Positions 45,742 to 55,669 are shown, counted from the first letter of the stretch. The stretch is 64,000 nt of DNA from DAIDKA01 sp036267975 (GCA_036267975.1 DATAVA010000063.1:1-64000), one strand, 5' to 3'. A program made the numbers and translations. The notes: generated by a model from the letters alone, not told the origin.

Positions 45742-46785
45742 ATGTTCAAACGCCTTCGCGGTTACTTCTCCAGTGATCTGTCGATCGACCTGGGCACTGC
45801 CAACACTCTGATCTACGTGCGCGACAAGGGAATCGTGCTCAACGAACCCTCGGTCGTCGCCGTTCAGGATGAACCCACACGCGGGGGCAAGATTATCGTG
45901 GCCGTGGGCTCCGAGGCCAAGGGCATGCTCGGCCGCACCCCGGGACACATCAACGCCGTACGTCCGATGAAGGATGGCGTCATCGCCGACTTCACGTACA
46001 CGGAAAAGATGCTGCAGTACTTCATCAACAAGGTCCATGGCAATCGCATGCTCAAGCCCTCCCCCAGGGTGCTCGTGTGCGTGCCGTTTGGCTCGACCCA
46101 GGTCGAGCGCCGGGCCATCCGCGAATCGGCCGAAGGTGCTGGCGCGCGCAATGTGGCCATCGTCAGCGAGCCGATGGCCGCGGCGGTGGGCGCGGGTCTG
46201 CCGGTGCACGAGGCGCGTGGCTCGATGGTGCTGGATATCGGCGGGGGCACCTCGGAAGTTGCCGTGCTGTCCTTGAACGGCATCGTCTATGCCAACTCCG
46301 CCCGCATCGGCGGTGATCGCTTCGATGACGCCATCATGAACTACGTGCGTCGCAACTACGGCATCCTCATCGGTGAGGCGACCGCCGAGCGCATCAAGAT
46401 CGAAATTGGTTCGGCCTATCCGGGCCAGCAGGTGCGGGAACTGTCGGTGAAGGGCCGCAATCTGTCGGAAGGCGTGCCGCGCAGCTTCACGCTCAACAGC
46501 AATGAAATCCTCGAAGCGCTGCAGGAACCGCTGCAGAGCATCGTCAGCGCCGTCAAGCAGGCTCTGGAACAGACCCCGCCCGAGCTGGGCGCGGACGTGG
46601 CCGAACGCGGCATCGTGCTGACCGGAGGTGGCGCCCTGCTGCGTGACATCGACAAGCTGCTGACCGAGGAAACCGGCCTGCCCGTCGTGGTTGCGGATGA
46701 TCCGCTGACCTGCGTGGCGCGTGGCGGCGGACGCATTCTCGAGCTCATGGACGAGATGGGCCCGGGGCATTTCGGTCTCGAGTAA
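45742..46785 (+). CDS. mreB: rod shape-determining actin MreB
   Basis: A 347-residue bacterial actin that organises the elongasome at the inner membrane. Phosphate loops LSIDLGTANTLIYV and VLDIGGGTSEVAVLSL, and the adenosine-binding GIVLTGGGALLRDIDKL, are intact. The N-terminal FKRLRGYF may form the amphipathic membrane anchor. First gene of mreBCD-mrdAB. Confidence 0.97.
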   Translation: MFKRLRGYFSSDLSIDLGTANTLIYVRDKGIVLNEPSVVAVQDEPTRGGKIIVAVGSEAKGMLGRTPGHINAVRPMKDGVIADFTYTEKMLQYFINKVHGNRMLKPSPRVLVCVPFGSTQVERRAIRESAEGAGARNVAIVSEPMAAAVGAGLPVHEARGSMVLDIGGGTSEVAVLSLNGIVYANSARIGGDRFDDAIMNYVRRNYGILIGEATAERIKIEIGSAYPGQQVRELSVKGRNLSEGVPRSFTLNSNEILEALQEPLQSIVSAVKQALEQTPPELGADVAERGIVLTGGGALLRDIDKLLTEETGLPVVVADDPLTCVARGGGRILELMDEMGPGHFGLE

Positions 46786-46812
46786 TTCACCGCCACCCGT
46801 ACAATAACGAGT

Positions 46813-47817
46813 GTGGCTGTCTACGGCGCAGGAAACTACCGGGCATCGCAGGGACGGGGAACGGCCCCCGGTTTCAGTTTCACTGTGTACGCCGTCCTGG
46901 CGATCGTGCTCATGGTGCTGGACCGACGCGGTGGCTGGCTGGTGCAGGCGCGCTACTACCTGAGCGGGGCCGCCTATCCCCTGCAGCTCGCGGTCAGCTC
47001 CCCGGCTCAGGCCTGGCACTGGACCCAGGCCGCCCTCACCGCCCGCGAGACCCTGGAGGCACAGAACGCCGCACTGCTCACGCGTGATCGGGCGCTGTCC
47101 TTGATACTGATGCGCTTCGAGGCCCTGACTCGCGAGAACGCCGAATTGCGCGGCCTGCGTGACGCCCTCCCCGCGGTGGCCGACCACTGGATGGCGGCGG
47201 AGGTCGTCGATGTGGAACTCAATGGCCTGCGGCAGCGTCTGCTGGTCAATCGCGGCGCGCACAATGGCGTCTTCAGGGGGCAGGCCGTCATGGACAACTA
47301 TGGCGTGCTGGGCCAGACCACGCGTGTCAGCCCGTGGAGCTCCGAGGTCATACTGGTGACGGATCCGGAACATGCCATCCCGGTGGAAATCGAGCGCACC
47401 GGCATTCATACCATCGCCGTGGGTACGGGCGACCCGGACTCCCTGGCACTGCCGTACCTGCCCGGCAATGCGGACGTGAAACCCGGCGACTTGCTGCTGA
47501 CCTCAGGCCTCGGTGGTGTCTTCCCGCAAGGCTACCCGGTGGCGCGCATCGCCGAGGTTCGACACGATGCCGTACAGCCACTGGCGCAGATCCGGGCCAC
47601 GCCGCTGGCGCACCTCGCCGCGCTGCATGAAGTCACGCTGGTGTGGTTCCAGGACAGTCATCCGGCGGCGCCGGTGCGCCTGAAGAATGGCGAGACGACC
47701 AGCGGCAATCCAGCGCTGCAGCGCCAGCCGGCGCCGCCGCTGGAGCTGCTGCCGCTGCCCCACCTGCCACGCCTGACCGCAGCGCCGGCCACCGCTTCCG
47801 CACCGGGCGCCAAATGA
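46813..47817 (+). CDS. mreC: rod shape-determining protein MreC
   Basis: A 334-residue bitopic protein. A TM segment (about residues 18-38) is followed by a coiled coil (ETLEAQNAALLTRDRALSLILMRFEALTRENAELRGLRDAL) and two beta domains (VNRGAHNGVFRGQAVMDNYGVLGQTTRVSPWSSEVILVTDP). The C-terminal tail is Pro/Ala-rich. Starts at GTG 46813. Overlaps mreD by 4 nt. Confidence 0.93.
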   Translation: MAVYGAGNYRASQGRGTAPGFSFTVYAVLAIVLMVLDRRGGWLVQARYYLSGAAYPLQLAVSSPAQAWHWTQAALTARETLEAQNAALLTRDRALSLILMRFEALTRENAELRGLRDALPAVADHWMAAEVVDVELNGLRQRLLVNRGAHNGVFRGQAVMDNYGVLGQTTRVSPWSSEVILVTDPEHAIPVEIERTGIHTIAVGTGDPDSLALPYLPGNADVKPGDLLLTSGLGGVFPQGYPVARIAEVRHDAVQPLAQIRATPLAHLAALHEVTLVWFQDSHPAAPVRLKNGETTSGNPALQRQPAPPLELLPLPHLPRLTAAPATASAPGAK

Positions 47818-48293
47818 TGGAGCGCACGCAGGATTCCTTTGGACGCATGCTGCTGACGGTGATCGTGGCACTGGTGCTGTCGGTGCTGCCCCTGCCGGAC
47901 TGGCTCGCCGCCGTGCGCCCGGCCTTCCTGGTGCTCACCGTCATGTACTGGTCGATCGCGGCGCCGCGGGCCGGCGGCATCGGACTGGGCTTTTTCTGCG
48001 GCCTGGCACTGGATGTGTTCCGCGGCGCGGTGCTGGGGCAGAACGCGCTGGCTCTGACCGCCATCACCTACGTGGCGGTGCGCGAGCACCAGAAGATCCG
48101 CCTCAAGCCTTCGTTCCAGCAGGCATTGATCATGCTTGGCGCGCTCATCGTCTATGAGTTCATCCTGTTCGCCATCGACGGGTGGACCGGTCATCCCATC
48201 ACCAGCCCGCGGCGCTGGCTGCATGCCCTGACGGGCGCGCTCATCTGGCCGTTCGCAGCCGCGGTGCTCGATCGCGTGCGTGGCGCGCACTAA
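47814..48293 (+). CDS. mreD: rod shape-determining protein MreD
   Basis: A 159-residue membrane protein with about five TM helices (LLTVIVALVLSVLPLPDWL; AFLVLTVMYWSIAAP; GIGLGFFCGLALDVFRGAVLGQNALALT). MreD is an elongasome partner of MreC. ATG 47814 overlaps the mreC stop. Confidence 0.92.
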   Translation: MMERTQDSFGRMLLTVIVALVLSVLPLPDWLAAVRPAFLVLTVMYWSIAAPRAGGIGLGFFCGLALDVFRGAVLGQNALALTAITYVAVREHQKIRLKPSFQQALIMLGALIVYEFILFAIDGWTGHPITSPRRWLHALTGALIWPFAAAVLDRVRGAH

Positions 48294-48314
48294 GCCAAAG
48301 GACCCTCGGACCCT

Positions 48315-50279
48315 ATGCGCGGCGTACGAATCAAGGACCACTGGAAAGAACAGCGGCTGTTTGACCAGCGGGCCCTGGTCGCGAGCGCCATCGGCGCCGT
48401 CCTGCTGTGCATCCTCGCCGGGCGACTGGTGGTACTGCAGGTGATGCGCTACGACTACTACTCGCAGCAATCCCAATACAATCGCGTGCGCGTCGAGCCG
48501 ATTCCGGCCGCGCGCGGGCTGTTGCTGGACCGAAATGGGGAAACCCTGGCCGGCGGTCAGCCCGGTTACCAGCTCGAACTGGTGCGCGAGGAAGTCCCCG
48601 ACCTCAGCGCCACCCTCAAGGGTCTGGTCAGCATCGGGCTGCTGACCCCCGAGGAAGTGCCGGACATTCGCCGCACCATCATGTCGCGCCGCAGCTTCGA
48701 CAGCGTACCGATCCGCCTGCGCATGACCGACGAGGATGTCGGACGCTTTGCGGTGCATCGCTTCGATTTTCCGGGCGTGGACATCAAGTCGCGCCAGACC
48801 CGCTGGTACCCGAATGGGGCGCTCGGAGTGCACGCACTGGGCTATGTCAGCGCGCTCAGTGAGTCGGACCTGCAGCACGTGGATACGACCGCTTACGCCG
48901 GTACCTCGGTGATCGGCAAGCTGGGCGTCGAAGGCGCCTACGAGAAGCAACTGCACGGCACCAATGGTTTTCGCCAGATCCTCGTCAACGCCGAGGGCCG
49001 TTCGGTGGAGAAGATCGGCAGCGTGACGCCGCACCTGCGCACCCAGGCGCCGATCGCCGGTGAGACCCTGATCCTGGGCCTGGATGTGAAAGCCCAGCGG
49101 GTCGCCGAGGATGCGCTCGGCGCCCATCGTGGTGCGGTCGTGGCGCTCGATCCGCGCAATGGCGACGTCATCGCGCTGGTCAGCAAGCCCGGATTCGATC
49201 CCACGGAATTCGCCCGCGGCATCACGCGCGCCGAGTATGCGGCGCTGGCCAATGATCCCGACAAGCCGCTGCTCAACCGTGCGCTGCGCGGCACCTACCC
49301 CTCGGGCTCGACCATCAAGCCGGCGATCGGCCTGGTGGCGCTCAGCGACCACAGCATCACCGCCGACGAGAAGGTGTTCTGCAACGGCAGCTTCCAGCTG
49401 CCGCACAGCGCGCACATCTTTCGTGCCGACAAGGGCGAGCCGCGCGGCATGCTCGACCTGACCGAGGCCATCGCCCATTCCTCCGACGTGTACTTCTACA
49501 AGCTCGCCCATGAGATGGGTATCGACAAGCTCGATGAAGGCCTCGCACCTTTCGGCTACGGACAGCTCACCGGCATCGATATCAGCGGCGAGAAGGCCGG
49601 CCTGCTGCCCTCGCCGGCTTGGAAGAAAACCGCCTTCAGGCATCCCGCCGACCAGGTCTGGTTCCCGGGTGAGACCGTCAATCTGGGCGTCGGCCAGGGC
49701 TACCTGCTGGTGACGCCACTGCAGCTGGCCCATGTCGTCGGCCTCATCGGCGAACGCGGCCGCAGCTTCCGTCCACGACTGGTCATCGGTACGCGCGCAC
49801 CCGATGGCCGCGTGACCGCGGCGGCGCCCGTCGAGGAGAAGCCCGTGGAGGGCATCCCCGACAGCGACTGGACGACGGTCATCAAGGCCATGATGGGCAC
49901 GATGACTTACGGTACCGGGCGCTTCGCGTTCGCGAAGGCAGCCTACAGCTCCGCGGGCAAGACTGGCACGGCGCAGGTGTACAGCGTGGGGCAGAACGAG
50001 CGGTACAACGCCAAGACGGTGGCCGAGAGCCTGCGCGATCACGCCTGGTTCGTGGCCTTCGCACCCGCCGAGCAGCCGCGCATCGCCATCGCGGTGCTGG
50101 TCGAAAATGTCGGCTTCGGTGCCGAGAACGCAGCGCCCATTGCGCGCGCCGTCCTGGATGCGTACCTGCTCGGTAGTGACGGCAAGCTCAAGCCGGAATT
50201 CGAGCCCTCGGCCCAGGCCCGGGCACGGCTCGATACCGCGTCCCCGGCAGCGGATGCGCCCGCTACGGTGACCCAATGA
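48315..50279 (+). CDS. mrdA: penicillin-binding protein 2
   Basis: A 654-residue class B transpeptidase for cell elongation. Near the N-terminus is one TM (residues 22-43) and the pedestal. The catalytic domain has SxxK in YPSGSTIKPAIG, SxD in HSSDVYFYKLAHEMG, and KTG in SAGKTGTAQVY. It overlaps mrdB by 4 nt (ATGA). Confidence 0.96.
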   Translation: MRGVRIKDHWKEQRLFDQRALVASAIGAVLLCILAGRLVVLQVMRYDYYSQQSQYNRVRVEPIPAARGLLLDRNGETLAGGQPGYQLELVREEVPDLSATLKGLVSIGLLTPEEVPDIRRTIMSRRSFDSVPIRLRMTDEDVGRFAVHRFDFPGVDIKSRQTRWYPNGALGVHALGYVSALSESDLQHVDTTAYAGTSVIGKLGVEGAYEKQLHGTNGFRQILVNAEGRSVEKIGSVTPHLRTQAPIAGETLILGLDVKAQRVAEDALGAHRGAVVALDPRNGDVIALVSKPGFDPTEFARGITRAEYAALANDPDKPLLNRALRGTYPSGSTIKPAIGLVALSDHSITADEKVFCNGSFQLPHSAHIFRADKGEPRGMLDLTEAIAHSSDVYFYKLAHEMGIDKLDEGLAPFGYGQLTGIDISGEKAGLLPSPAWKKTAFRHPADQVWFPGETVNLGVGQGYLLVTPLQLAHVVGLIGERGRSFRPRLVIGTRAPDGRVTAAAPVEEKPVEGIPDSDWTTVIKAMMGTMTYGTGRFAFAKAAYSSAGKTGTAQVYSVGQNERYNAKTVAESLRDHAWFVAFAPAEQPRIAIAVLVENVGFGAENAAPIARAVLDAYLLGSDGKLKPEFEPSAQARARLDTASPAADAPATVTQ

Positions 50280-51415
50280 TCCGCGAGGAGATCACGGCGG
50301 GCCCGAGCGCACGCCGCGCGGTCACCGGTGCGGCGCGGATGCTGCTGGCACTGAAACTGGACGGTCCATTGCTGATCGGGCTGGGGCTGATCGCGGCCTA
50401 CGGCCTGATCGTCCTCTACAGCGCATCGGGCCAGAGCCTCGGCACGGTGATCCGCCAGGTCGGCCACCTCGGCATGGGCACGGTCGCGATGCTGCTGCTG
50501 GCCCAGGTGAATCCGAATTTCCTGCGGCGACTGTCGCCGTGGCTGTACCTGATCGGCATCCTGCTGCTGTTCATCGTGGCCGGCATGGGCGTCATCGGCA
50601 AAGGCGCACAGCGCTGGCTCGATCTGGGACTGGTGCGCTTTCAGCCATCGGAAATCATGAAACTGGCCGTGCCGATGATGTGTGCGTGGTACCTGCAGGA
50701 GCGCCCGCTGCCGCCCAGTCCGATCTCATTGGTGCTGCTGGCGATGCTGATCCTGGTGCCCTCGGCCCTGGTGGTCGTGCAGCCGGACCTGGGCACCGGT
50801 GCACTGATCGCGATCGGCGGCACGCTCGTGGTGATGATGGCGGGGCTGCAGGCGAGCGTGGTGCTGGGCCTGATGGCGCTGGCGGCGCTGGGCGGCTGGG
50901 TGGGCTGGCACCACATGCACGACTACCAGCGCGAGCGCATTCTGACGTTCATCAATCCGCAGATTGATCCGCAGGGCGCTGGCTACCACATCATCCAGTC
51001 GCAGATCGCCATCGGTTCCGGTGGGGTATTCGGCAAGGGTTGGATGAACGGCAGCCAGGCACAGCTGGACTACCTGCCGGAGAGCTCCACCGATTTCATC
51101 TTTGCGGTGATCGGCGAGGAGTTCGGCATGCTCGGCCTCTTCATCCTGCTGTTTCTATATGCCTTCGTCGTCGGGCGCGCCATTTACCTCTCCACGCAGA
51201 CCCAGGACACTTACGCACGACTGCTGGCCGGAAGCCTGGCGCTGACCTTCTTTGTCTACGTCTTCATCAACGCCGGCATGGTCAGCGGCCTGTTACCCGT
51301 CGTGGGTGTGCCGCTGCCGCTGATCAGCTACGGCGGCACTTCCATGGTGACCCTGCTGGCAGGCTTCGGTATCCTCATGTCAATGTACTCACACCGGAAG
51401 CTCGTCGGCTCATAG
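50276..51415 (+). CDS. mrdB: SEDS glycosyltransferase RodA
   Basis: A 379-residue SEDS protein with about ten TM helices, the peptidoglycan polymerase partner of PBP2. Family segments: YGLIVLYSASGQS, FQPSEIMKLAVPMMCAWYL, PDLGTGALIAIGG, LPESSTDFIFAVIGEEFGMLG and GLLPVVGVPLPLISYGGTSM. The mltB GTG overlaps its stop (TAGTG). Confidence 0.96.
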   Translation: MIREEITAGPSARRAVTGAARMLLALKLDGPLLIGLGLIAAYGLIVLYSASGQSLGTVIRQVGHLGMGTVAMLLLAQVNPNFLRRLSPWLYLIGILLLFIVAGMGVIGKGAQRWLDLGLVRFQPSEIMKLAVPMMCAWYLQERPLPPSPISLVLLAMLILVPSALVVVQPDLGTGALIAIGGTLVVMMAGLQASVVLGLMALAALGGWVGWHHMHDYQRERILTFINPQIDPQGAGYHIIQSQIAIGSGGVFGKGWMNGSQAQLDYLPESSTDFIFAVIGEEFGMLGLFILLFLYAFVVGRAIYLSTQTQDTYARLLAGSLALTFFVYVFINAGMVSGLLPVVGVPLPLISYGGTSMVTLLAGFGILMSMYSHRKLVGS

Positions 51416-52428
51416 TGATCCGCGCGCGCCTGCAAGCATGGCTGTGCTGCACGGGGCTGCTGTGCGCCGGCTTGCTGCACGCTGGCGCCGTTGCTGCCGC
51501 GACTACCCGGTTCGATCTCAAGCGCCCGGAGATCCAAAGCTTCATCGACACGGCCACGCAGCAGGCGCCGCTCACGCGCGCCGGCGTCACGCGCATCCTG
51601 CGGCGCGCGCGGCTCGACCCCGGCGTCATCGACAAGATCTCGCGTCCCGCCGAGACCGTGCTGCCCTGGTGGCAGTACCGCGCGAACTTCGTGACCGAAC
51701 AGCGCATCGCGGATGGCGCGCACTTCTGGCTCGCGCACCAGGGTGTGCTCGAGAGTGCCGCGAATGCCGCAGGAGTCGCCCCCGAGTACATCGTCGCCAT
51801 CCTCGGGTGCGAGACTTCCTATGGACGCATCACCGGCAAGGACCGCGTGCTCGATTCGCTCGCGACGCTCGCCTTCGACTACCCGCCGCGCGGCGACTTC
51901 TTTCGCGGGGAATTGCTGCAGTTCCTGCTGCTGTCGAAGGAAGCGCATCTGAACCCGCTCACCGTCAAGGGCTCCTACAGCGGCGCCATGGGCGCGCCGC
52001 AGTTCATGCCCTCGAGCTATCGACATTACGGCGTCGCTGCGGATGCCAATCGCCACATCGATCTGTGGAAGGACTGGCGCGACATTTTTGCAAGCGTCGC
52101 GAACCTGCTCACGCAGAACGGTTGGCAACCCGATGCGCCGGTGCTCGCCGAGGCGCAACTGGCGCCCGGGGCCGCCGTGCCGGTGCCGCCGCGTATGCTG
52201 GACCTGACCGAGACGCTCGATGGCCTCAAGGCCCTGGGCATCACGACCGACAGCCCCCTGCCCGGCACCACGCCCGCCGTGCTGATCGCGGCGGACCAGG
52301 CCACGGGCACGGCGTTTCGGGTGGGCTTCAAGAACTTCTACGTGCTCAGCCGCTACAACCGCAGCGCGCGCTACTCGATGGCCGTCGCTGACCTGGCCGA
52401 TGCCATCGCCGCGCGCGTGCGTGAATAG
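51415..52428 (+). CDS. mltB: lytic murein transglycosylase B
   Basis: A 337-residue MltB-type GH103 enzyme that cleaves glycan strands to 1,6-anhydro products. Signal peptide at residues 1-28; catalytic Glu in LGCETSYGRITGK; SYSGAMGAPQFMPSSYRHYG is the family signature. No lipobox is seen, so it may be a soluble or uncleaved-signal form. The GTG at 51415 overlaps the mrdB stop. Confidence 0.93.
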   Translation: MIRARLQAWLCCTGLLCAGLLHAGAVAAATTRFDLKRPEIQSFIDTATQQAPLTRAGVTRILRRARLDPGVIDKISRPAETVLPWWQYRANFVTEQRIADGAHFWLAHQGVLESAANAAGVAPEYIVAILGCETSYGRITGKDRVLDSLATLAFDYPPRGDFFRGELLQFLLLSKEAHLNPLTVKGSYSGAMGAPQFMPSSYRHYGVAADANRHIDLWKDWRDIFASVANLLTQNGWQPDAPVLAEAQLAPGAAVPVPPRMLDLTETLDGLKALGITTDSPLPGTTPAVLIAADQATGTAFRVGFKNFYVLSRYNRSARYSMAVADLADAIAARVRE

Positions 52429-53284
52429 TCCGCGCATCGCCCCGCGCCGCGCGTGGCTCACGCTCGCCGCATCACTGCTGGGTCTGCTGGCCGGCTGCTC
52501 GGTGGTCGGCGGCCGCAATCCCGCCCCGGCCAAAGCGCCGCGCACGCCGATTGCGGTTACGTCCCCCGCCACGCCCGGCCCAGCGCCGACGGCCGCGCAG
52601 ATCGCGGCCATCCCGGATGCCGTACCGCGCTTCGAACCCCGCAGTCGCAACGGCAATCCGCCCTTCTACGAAGTCCTGGGCCGGCGTTATACCGTACTGG
52701 CGAGCGCGAGCGGTTATGTGGAGCGCGGCGTGGCCTCCTGGTACGGGCCGGGTTTCCATGGCGTGAGCACCTCGATCGGCGAGCCCTACGACATGTACGG
52801 TATGACCGCGGCGCATAAGACCTTGCCGATTCCCTGCTACGCGCGCGTCACCAATCTCAGCAATGGCCGCTCGGTGGTGGTCCGCATCAATGATCGCGGC
52901 CCGTTCATGGCGAATCGGCTGATTGACCTCTCGTACACTGCTGCGGCGAAGCTCGACATGCTGCGCGGCGGCACCGCGATGGTCGAGGTGCGAGTCGTCA
53001 CGCCGGATGACCCACAGTCCCAGGCCCTCACGCGCGCCAGCGAAACGCCGCCACCGACGCTGTATGTGCAGGCGGGTGCCTTCGCAGTGCCGGCGAATGC
53101 CGAGGGATTGCGCCGGCGCCTGCAACAGGCGGGCATGTCGAACGTTCTGGTACTGCCACCGCTGCCTGGCCATCATCTGTACCGCGTGCGTGTCGGGCCC
53201 GTCGCCAGCGTGGCCGATTTTGACGCGCTGGCCACAAGACTTGCGACGCTCGGAGTTCCCGACGCGCGCCTGGCGCTTGACTGA
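52421..53284 (+). CDS. rlpA: rare lipoprotein A, septal-ring lytic transglycosylase
   Basis: A 287-residue lipoprotein with lipobox LLAGC near residue 26. A double-psi beta-barrel domain follows: GVASWYGPGFHGVSTSIGEPYDMYGMTAAHKTLP, with the INDRGPF element (Asp and neighbouring His/Glu in the barrel). A C-terminal SPOR domain (YVQAGAFAVPANAEGLRRRL...) binds denuded glycan. GTG at 52421 overlaps the mltB stop; an ATG at 52400 is the other option. Confidence 0.92.
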   Translation: MNSPRIAPRRAWLTLAASLLGLLAGCSVVGGRNPAPAKAPRTPIAVTSPATPGPAPTAAQIAAIPDAVPRFEPRSRNGNPPFYEVLGRRYTVLASASGYVERGVASWYGPGFHGVSTSIGEPYDMYGMTAAHKTLPIPCYARVTNLSNGRSVVVRINDRGPFMANRLIDLSYTAAAKLDMLRGGTAMVEVRVVTPDDPQSQALTRASETPPPTLYVQAGAFAVPANAEGLRRRLQQAGMSNVLVLPPLPGHHLYRVRVGPVASVADFDALATRLATLGVPDARLALD

Positions 53285-53329
53285 TAAACTTCAGTGCTCA
53301 TTTCCCACTCTTCATCAGGATCACCGCGG

Positions 53330-54478
53330 ATGATTCGTAGCCTCCTCGCCCGTTCTCTGGTTGCCCTGTCCGGCCTCGCTGCCGTGGCCACGGTCTTGGC
53401 CGCCACGCCGATACCCACGCCGCCCTCGGTACCCGCTCGCGCTTATCTGCTCGAGGATTACCAGACCAGTCGCGTGCTGGCGTCCGATCACGCGGACGAT
53501 CGGATGGAGCCAGCCAGCCTCACGAAGCTGATGACCGCTTACATCGTATTCACTGAACTGCGCAGCGGCCGCCTGAAGCAGTCCGATATGGTCACGATCA
53601 GCGAACATGCCTGGCGCTCGGAGGGCTCGCGCACCTTTGTCCAGGTGGGTACGCAGATCCCGGTGGATATCCTCATCAAGGGCATGATCGTGCAGTCGGG
53701 CAACGATGCCACCGTTGCGCTCGCGGAGCGCGTGGCGGGCACCGAAGGCGCCTTCGTGCAGGTCATGAATGAATACGCCAGGCGCTTGGGGATGGCCCAT
53801 ACGCATTTTGCGAACGCCGATGGCCTGCCCAATCCGAACCACTACACCACGGCGCGCGATCTGGCCACGCTGGCGCATCACCTCATCTCGGACTTTCCGG
53901 ATTTCTATCCGCTCTTCAGCCTGCATGAGTTCTCGTGGAACAACATCAAGCAGCAGAACCGCAACGGCCTCTTGAGCACGGATCCCACCGTGGACGGCCT
54001 CAAGACCGGTCACACCGACAGCGCCGGGTACTGCCTGGTCACCTCGTCGCTGCGCAACGGAATGCGCCTGATTTCGGTGGTACTAGGCTCCGGATCCGTC
54101 AAGGAACGCGAACAGGCGAGCGCGACCCTGCTCGGGTATGGCTATTCGTTCTATCAGACGGTGAAGGTGAAGGGGCACGGTGATGTCCTGGCCGCGCCGC
54201 GCGTGTTCCTGTCGGCCGCAACCACCGCTGCGGTGGGCATCGCGCAGGATGTGTTCGTGACCGTAGGTCGCGACCAGGCTGCAGCGCTGAAAACCACGAC
54301 CACCCTCAACCAAAGGCTGATGGCGCCGCTGGCCGCGGGCGCCAAGGTGGGTACCTTCACCGTCGCGACCCCCGATGGAGCCGTGGTGGCCACCGTACCC
54401 ATCGTCACACTCGAGGCGGTCCCCGCCGGTGGACTGTGGACCCGCATGACCGATCACATCTCGCTGTGGTTCAAGTAG
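53330..54478 (+). CDS. dacA: D-alanyl-D-alanine carboxypeptidase (PBP5/6 type)
   Basis: A 382-residue low-molecular-weight PBP. Signal peptide to about residue 24; SxxK in PASLTKLMTAYI; SxN in VQSGNDATVAL; KTG in GLKTGHTDSAGYC; and a C-terminal domain ending in an amphipathic helix (WTRMTDHISLWFK) for membrane attachment. Trims pentapeptide stems. Confidence 0.95.
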   Translation: MIRSLLARSLVALSGLAAVATVLAATPIPTPPSVPARAYLLEDYQTSRVLASDHADDRMEPASLTKLMTAYIVFTELRSGRLKQSDMVTISEHAWRSEGSRTFVQVGTQIPVDILIKGMIVQSGNDATVALAERVAGTEGAFVQVMNEYARRLGMAHTHFANADGLPNPNHYTTARDLATLAHHLISDFPDFYPLFSLHEFSWNNIKQQNRNGLLSTDPTVDGLKTGHTDSAGYCLVTSSLRNGMRLISVVLGSGSVKEREQASATLLGYGYSFYQTVKVKGHGDVLAAPRVFLSAATTAAVGIAQDVFVTVGRDQAAALKTTTTLNQRLMAPLAAGAKVGTFTVATPDGAVVATVPIVTLEAVPAGGLWTRMTDHISLWFK

Positions 54479-54488
54479 GGCCGTTCAG

Positions 54489-55373
54489 GTGCCGACGCCG
54501 CTGCCACTGTGCTACCTGAGTGGGGAATATCTGCCCCTGACGCAGGCGCGCGTTTCGCCGCTGGATCGCGCCTTCCTGTTCGCCGATGCCGTGTACGAAG
54601 TCATGCCGGTGTACGCGCGGCGCCCGTTCCGCTTTGTCGCACATTGCGAGCGGCTCGCGGCGAGCTTGCGGCAACTGGGCATGGAAGACCCGCACTCGCA
54701 GCAGCAGTGGCACGAGATCATTGCCACGCTGATCGAGCGCAATGCCGCCCACAACAGCGCGGAGCACTGCTATGTGTACTGGCAGGTCACGCGCGGCGCC
54801 GAGTATGGTCGCAACCACACGCCACTGCCGCAGATCGAGCGCACGGTGTTTGCATTCTGCGCACCGCTGGTGCTGCCGGACGCGGCGGCGCTGGAACGCG
54901 GCGTGAGTTGCGTGACGGCGTTGGACAATCGCTGGGGACGCTGCGATATCAAATCGACCGCGTTGCTGGCCAACCTCTTGCTGCGTGAGCAGGCGGCCCA
55001 GGCCGGTGCGGCGGAAACCATTCTGCTGCGCGATGGCACCCTCACCGAAGGATCCGCCTCGGCCGTGCACGTGGTGTTGCACGGGGAGTTGGTGTCGCCG
55101 GCGCAGTCCGCGCAGGTGCTGCCGAGCCTGACGCGCGGCGCAGTCGAAAAGATGGCCGCGCGCGCCGGCATCACGGTGCGGTCCGCACCGATTTCGGAAG
55201 CGCAGCTGCGCGCAGCTGACGAAGTGATGCTCGCGGCCGCCACGCGCGAAGTCATCGCAGTGACCCGGCTTGACGGCGCCGCCGTCGGCCCCGGCCGGCC
55301 GGGGCCGGTGTGGCGTGCCATCCACGCCGGGCTGCAGCAGTACAAGCAAGAGCTTGCCGCGAGGCCGTGGTGA
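54489..55373 (+). CDS. dat: D-amino-acid aminotransferase
   Basis: A 294-residue fold-type IV PLP enzyme that interconverts D-Ala and D-Glu. Features: DRAFLFADAVYEVMPVYARRPFRF at the N-terminus, PLP-Lys in WGRCDIKSTALLANLLLREQA, and TEGSASAVHVV for phosphate binding. Start is GTG 54489. Between dacA and ybeD, as in several gammaproteobacteria. Confidence 0.9.
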   Translation: MPTPLPLCYLSGEYLPLTQARVSPLDRAFLFADAVYEVMPVYARRPFRFVAHCERLAASLRQLGMEDPHSQQQWHEIIATLIERNAAHNSAEHCYVYWQVTRGAEYGRNHTPLPQIERTVFAFCAPLVLPDAAALERGVSCVTALDNRWGRCDIKSTALLANLLLREQAAQAGAAETILLRDGTLTEGSASAVHVVLHGELVSPAQSAQVLPSLTRGAVEKMAARAGITVRSAPISEAQLRAADEVMLAAATREVIAVTRLDGAAVGPGRPGPVWRAIHAGLQQYKQELAARPW

Positions 55374-55627
55374 GCGAGCTGCTGCAGTTCCCCACCGACT
55401 ACCCCATCAAGGTGGTCGGGCGCACCAGTGATACCCTGCGAGCGCGGATTGATGCGATTTTTGCCGCGCACGTGCCGGACCTGGACGGCTCGCGCACCAG
55501 CGAGCGCCTCAGCGGCAACGGCAACTTCCAGTCCATTTCCTACACCGTCCGGGCGGTCAGCGCCGCCCAGGTGACCGCGCTGGCCACCGATCTGAAAGCC
55601 TGTCCCGACGTGCTGATCGTGATCTAG
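55370..55627 (+). CDS. ybeD: YbeD/DUF493-family protein
   Basis: An 85-residue ferredoxin-like protein with LLQFPTDYPIKVVGRTSDTLRARIDAIFAAH and GNGNFQSISYTVRAVSAAQV. Role unclear; an allosteric or lipoate-linked role was proposed from its usual place before lipB. GTG start overlaps the dat stop (GTGA). lipB does not follow here. Confidence 0.9.
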   Translation: MSELLQFPTDYPIKVVGRTSDTLRARIDAIFAAHVPDLDGSRTSERLSGNGNFQSISYTVRAVSAAQVTALATDLKACPDVLIVI

Positions 55628-55669
55628 GATTGACCGGCTGACGGGCGTTACAACCCATTCCATCACCCG

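Noticed and set aside
45580..47409. A 609-residue minus-strand frame covering mreB and mreC
   Set aside because: Shadow of mreBC; no start signal or recognisable domain.
47658..50276. An 872-residue frame opposite mrdA and mreD
   Set aside because: Antisense shadow of strongly conserved genes; low-complexity His/Gln/Arg/Gly composition with no domain motifs.
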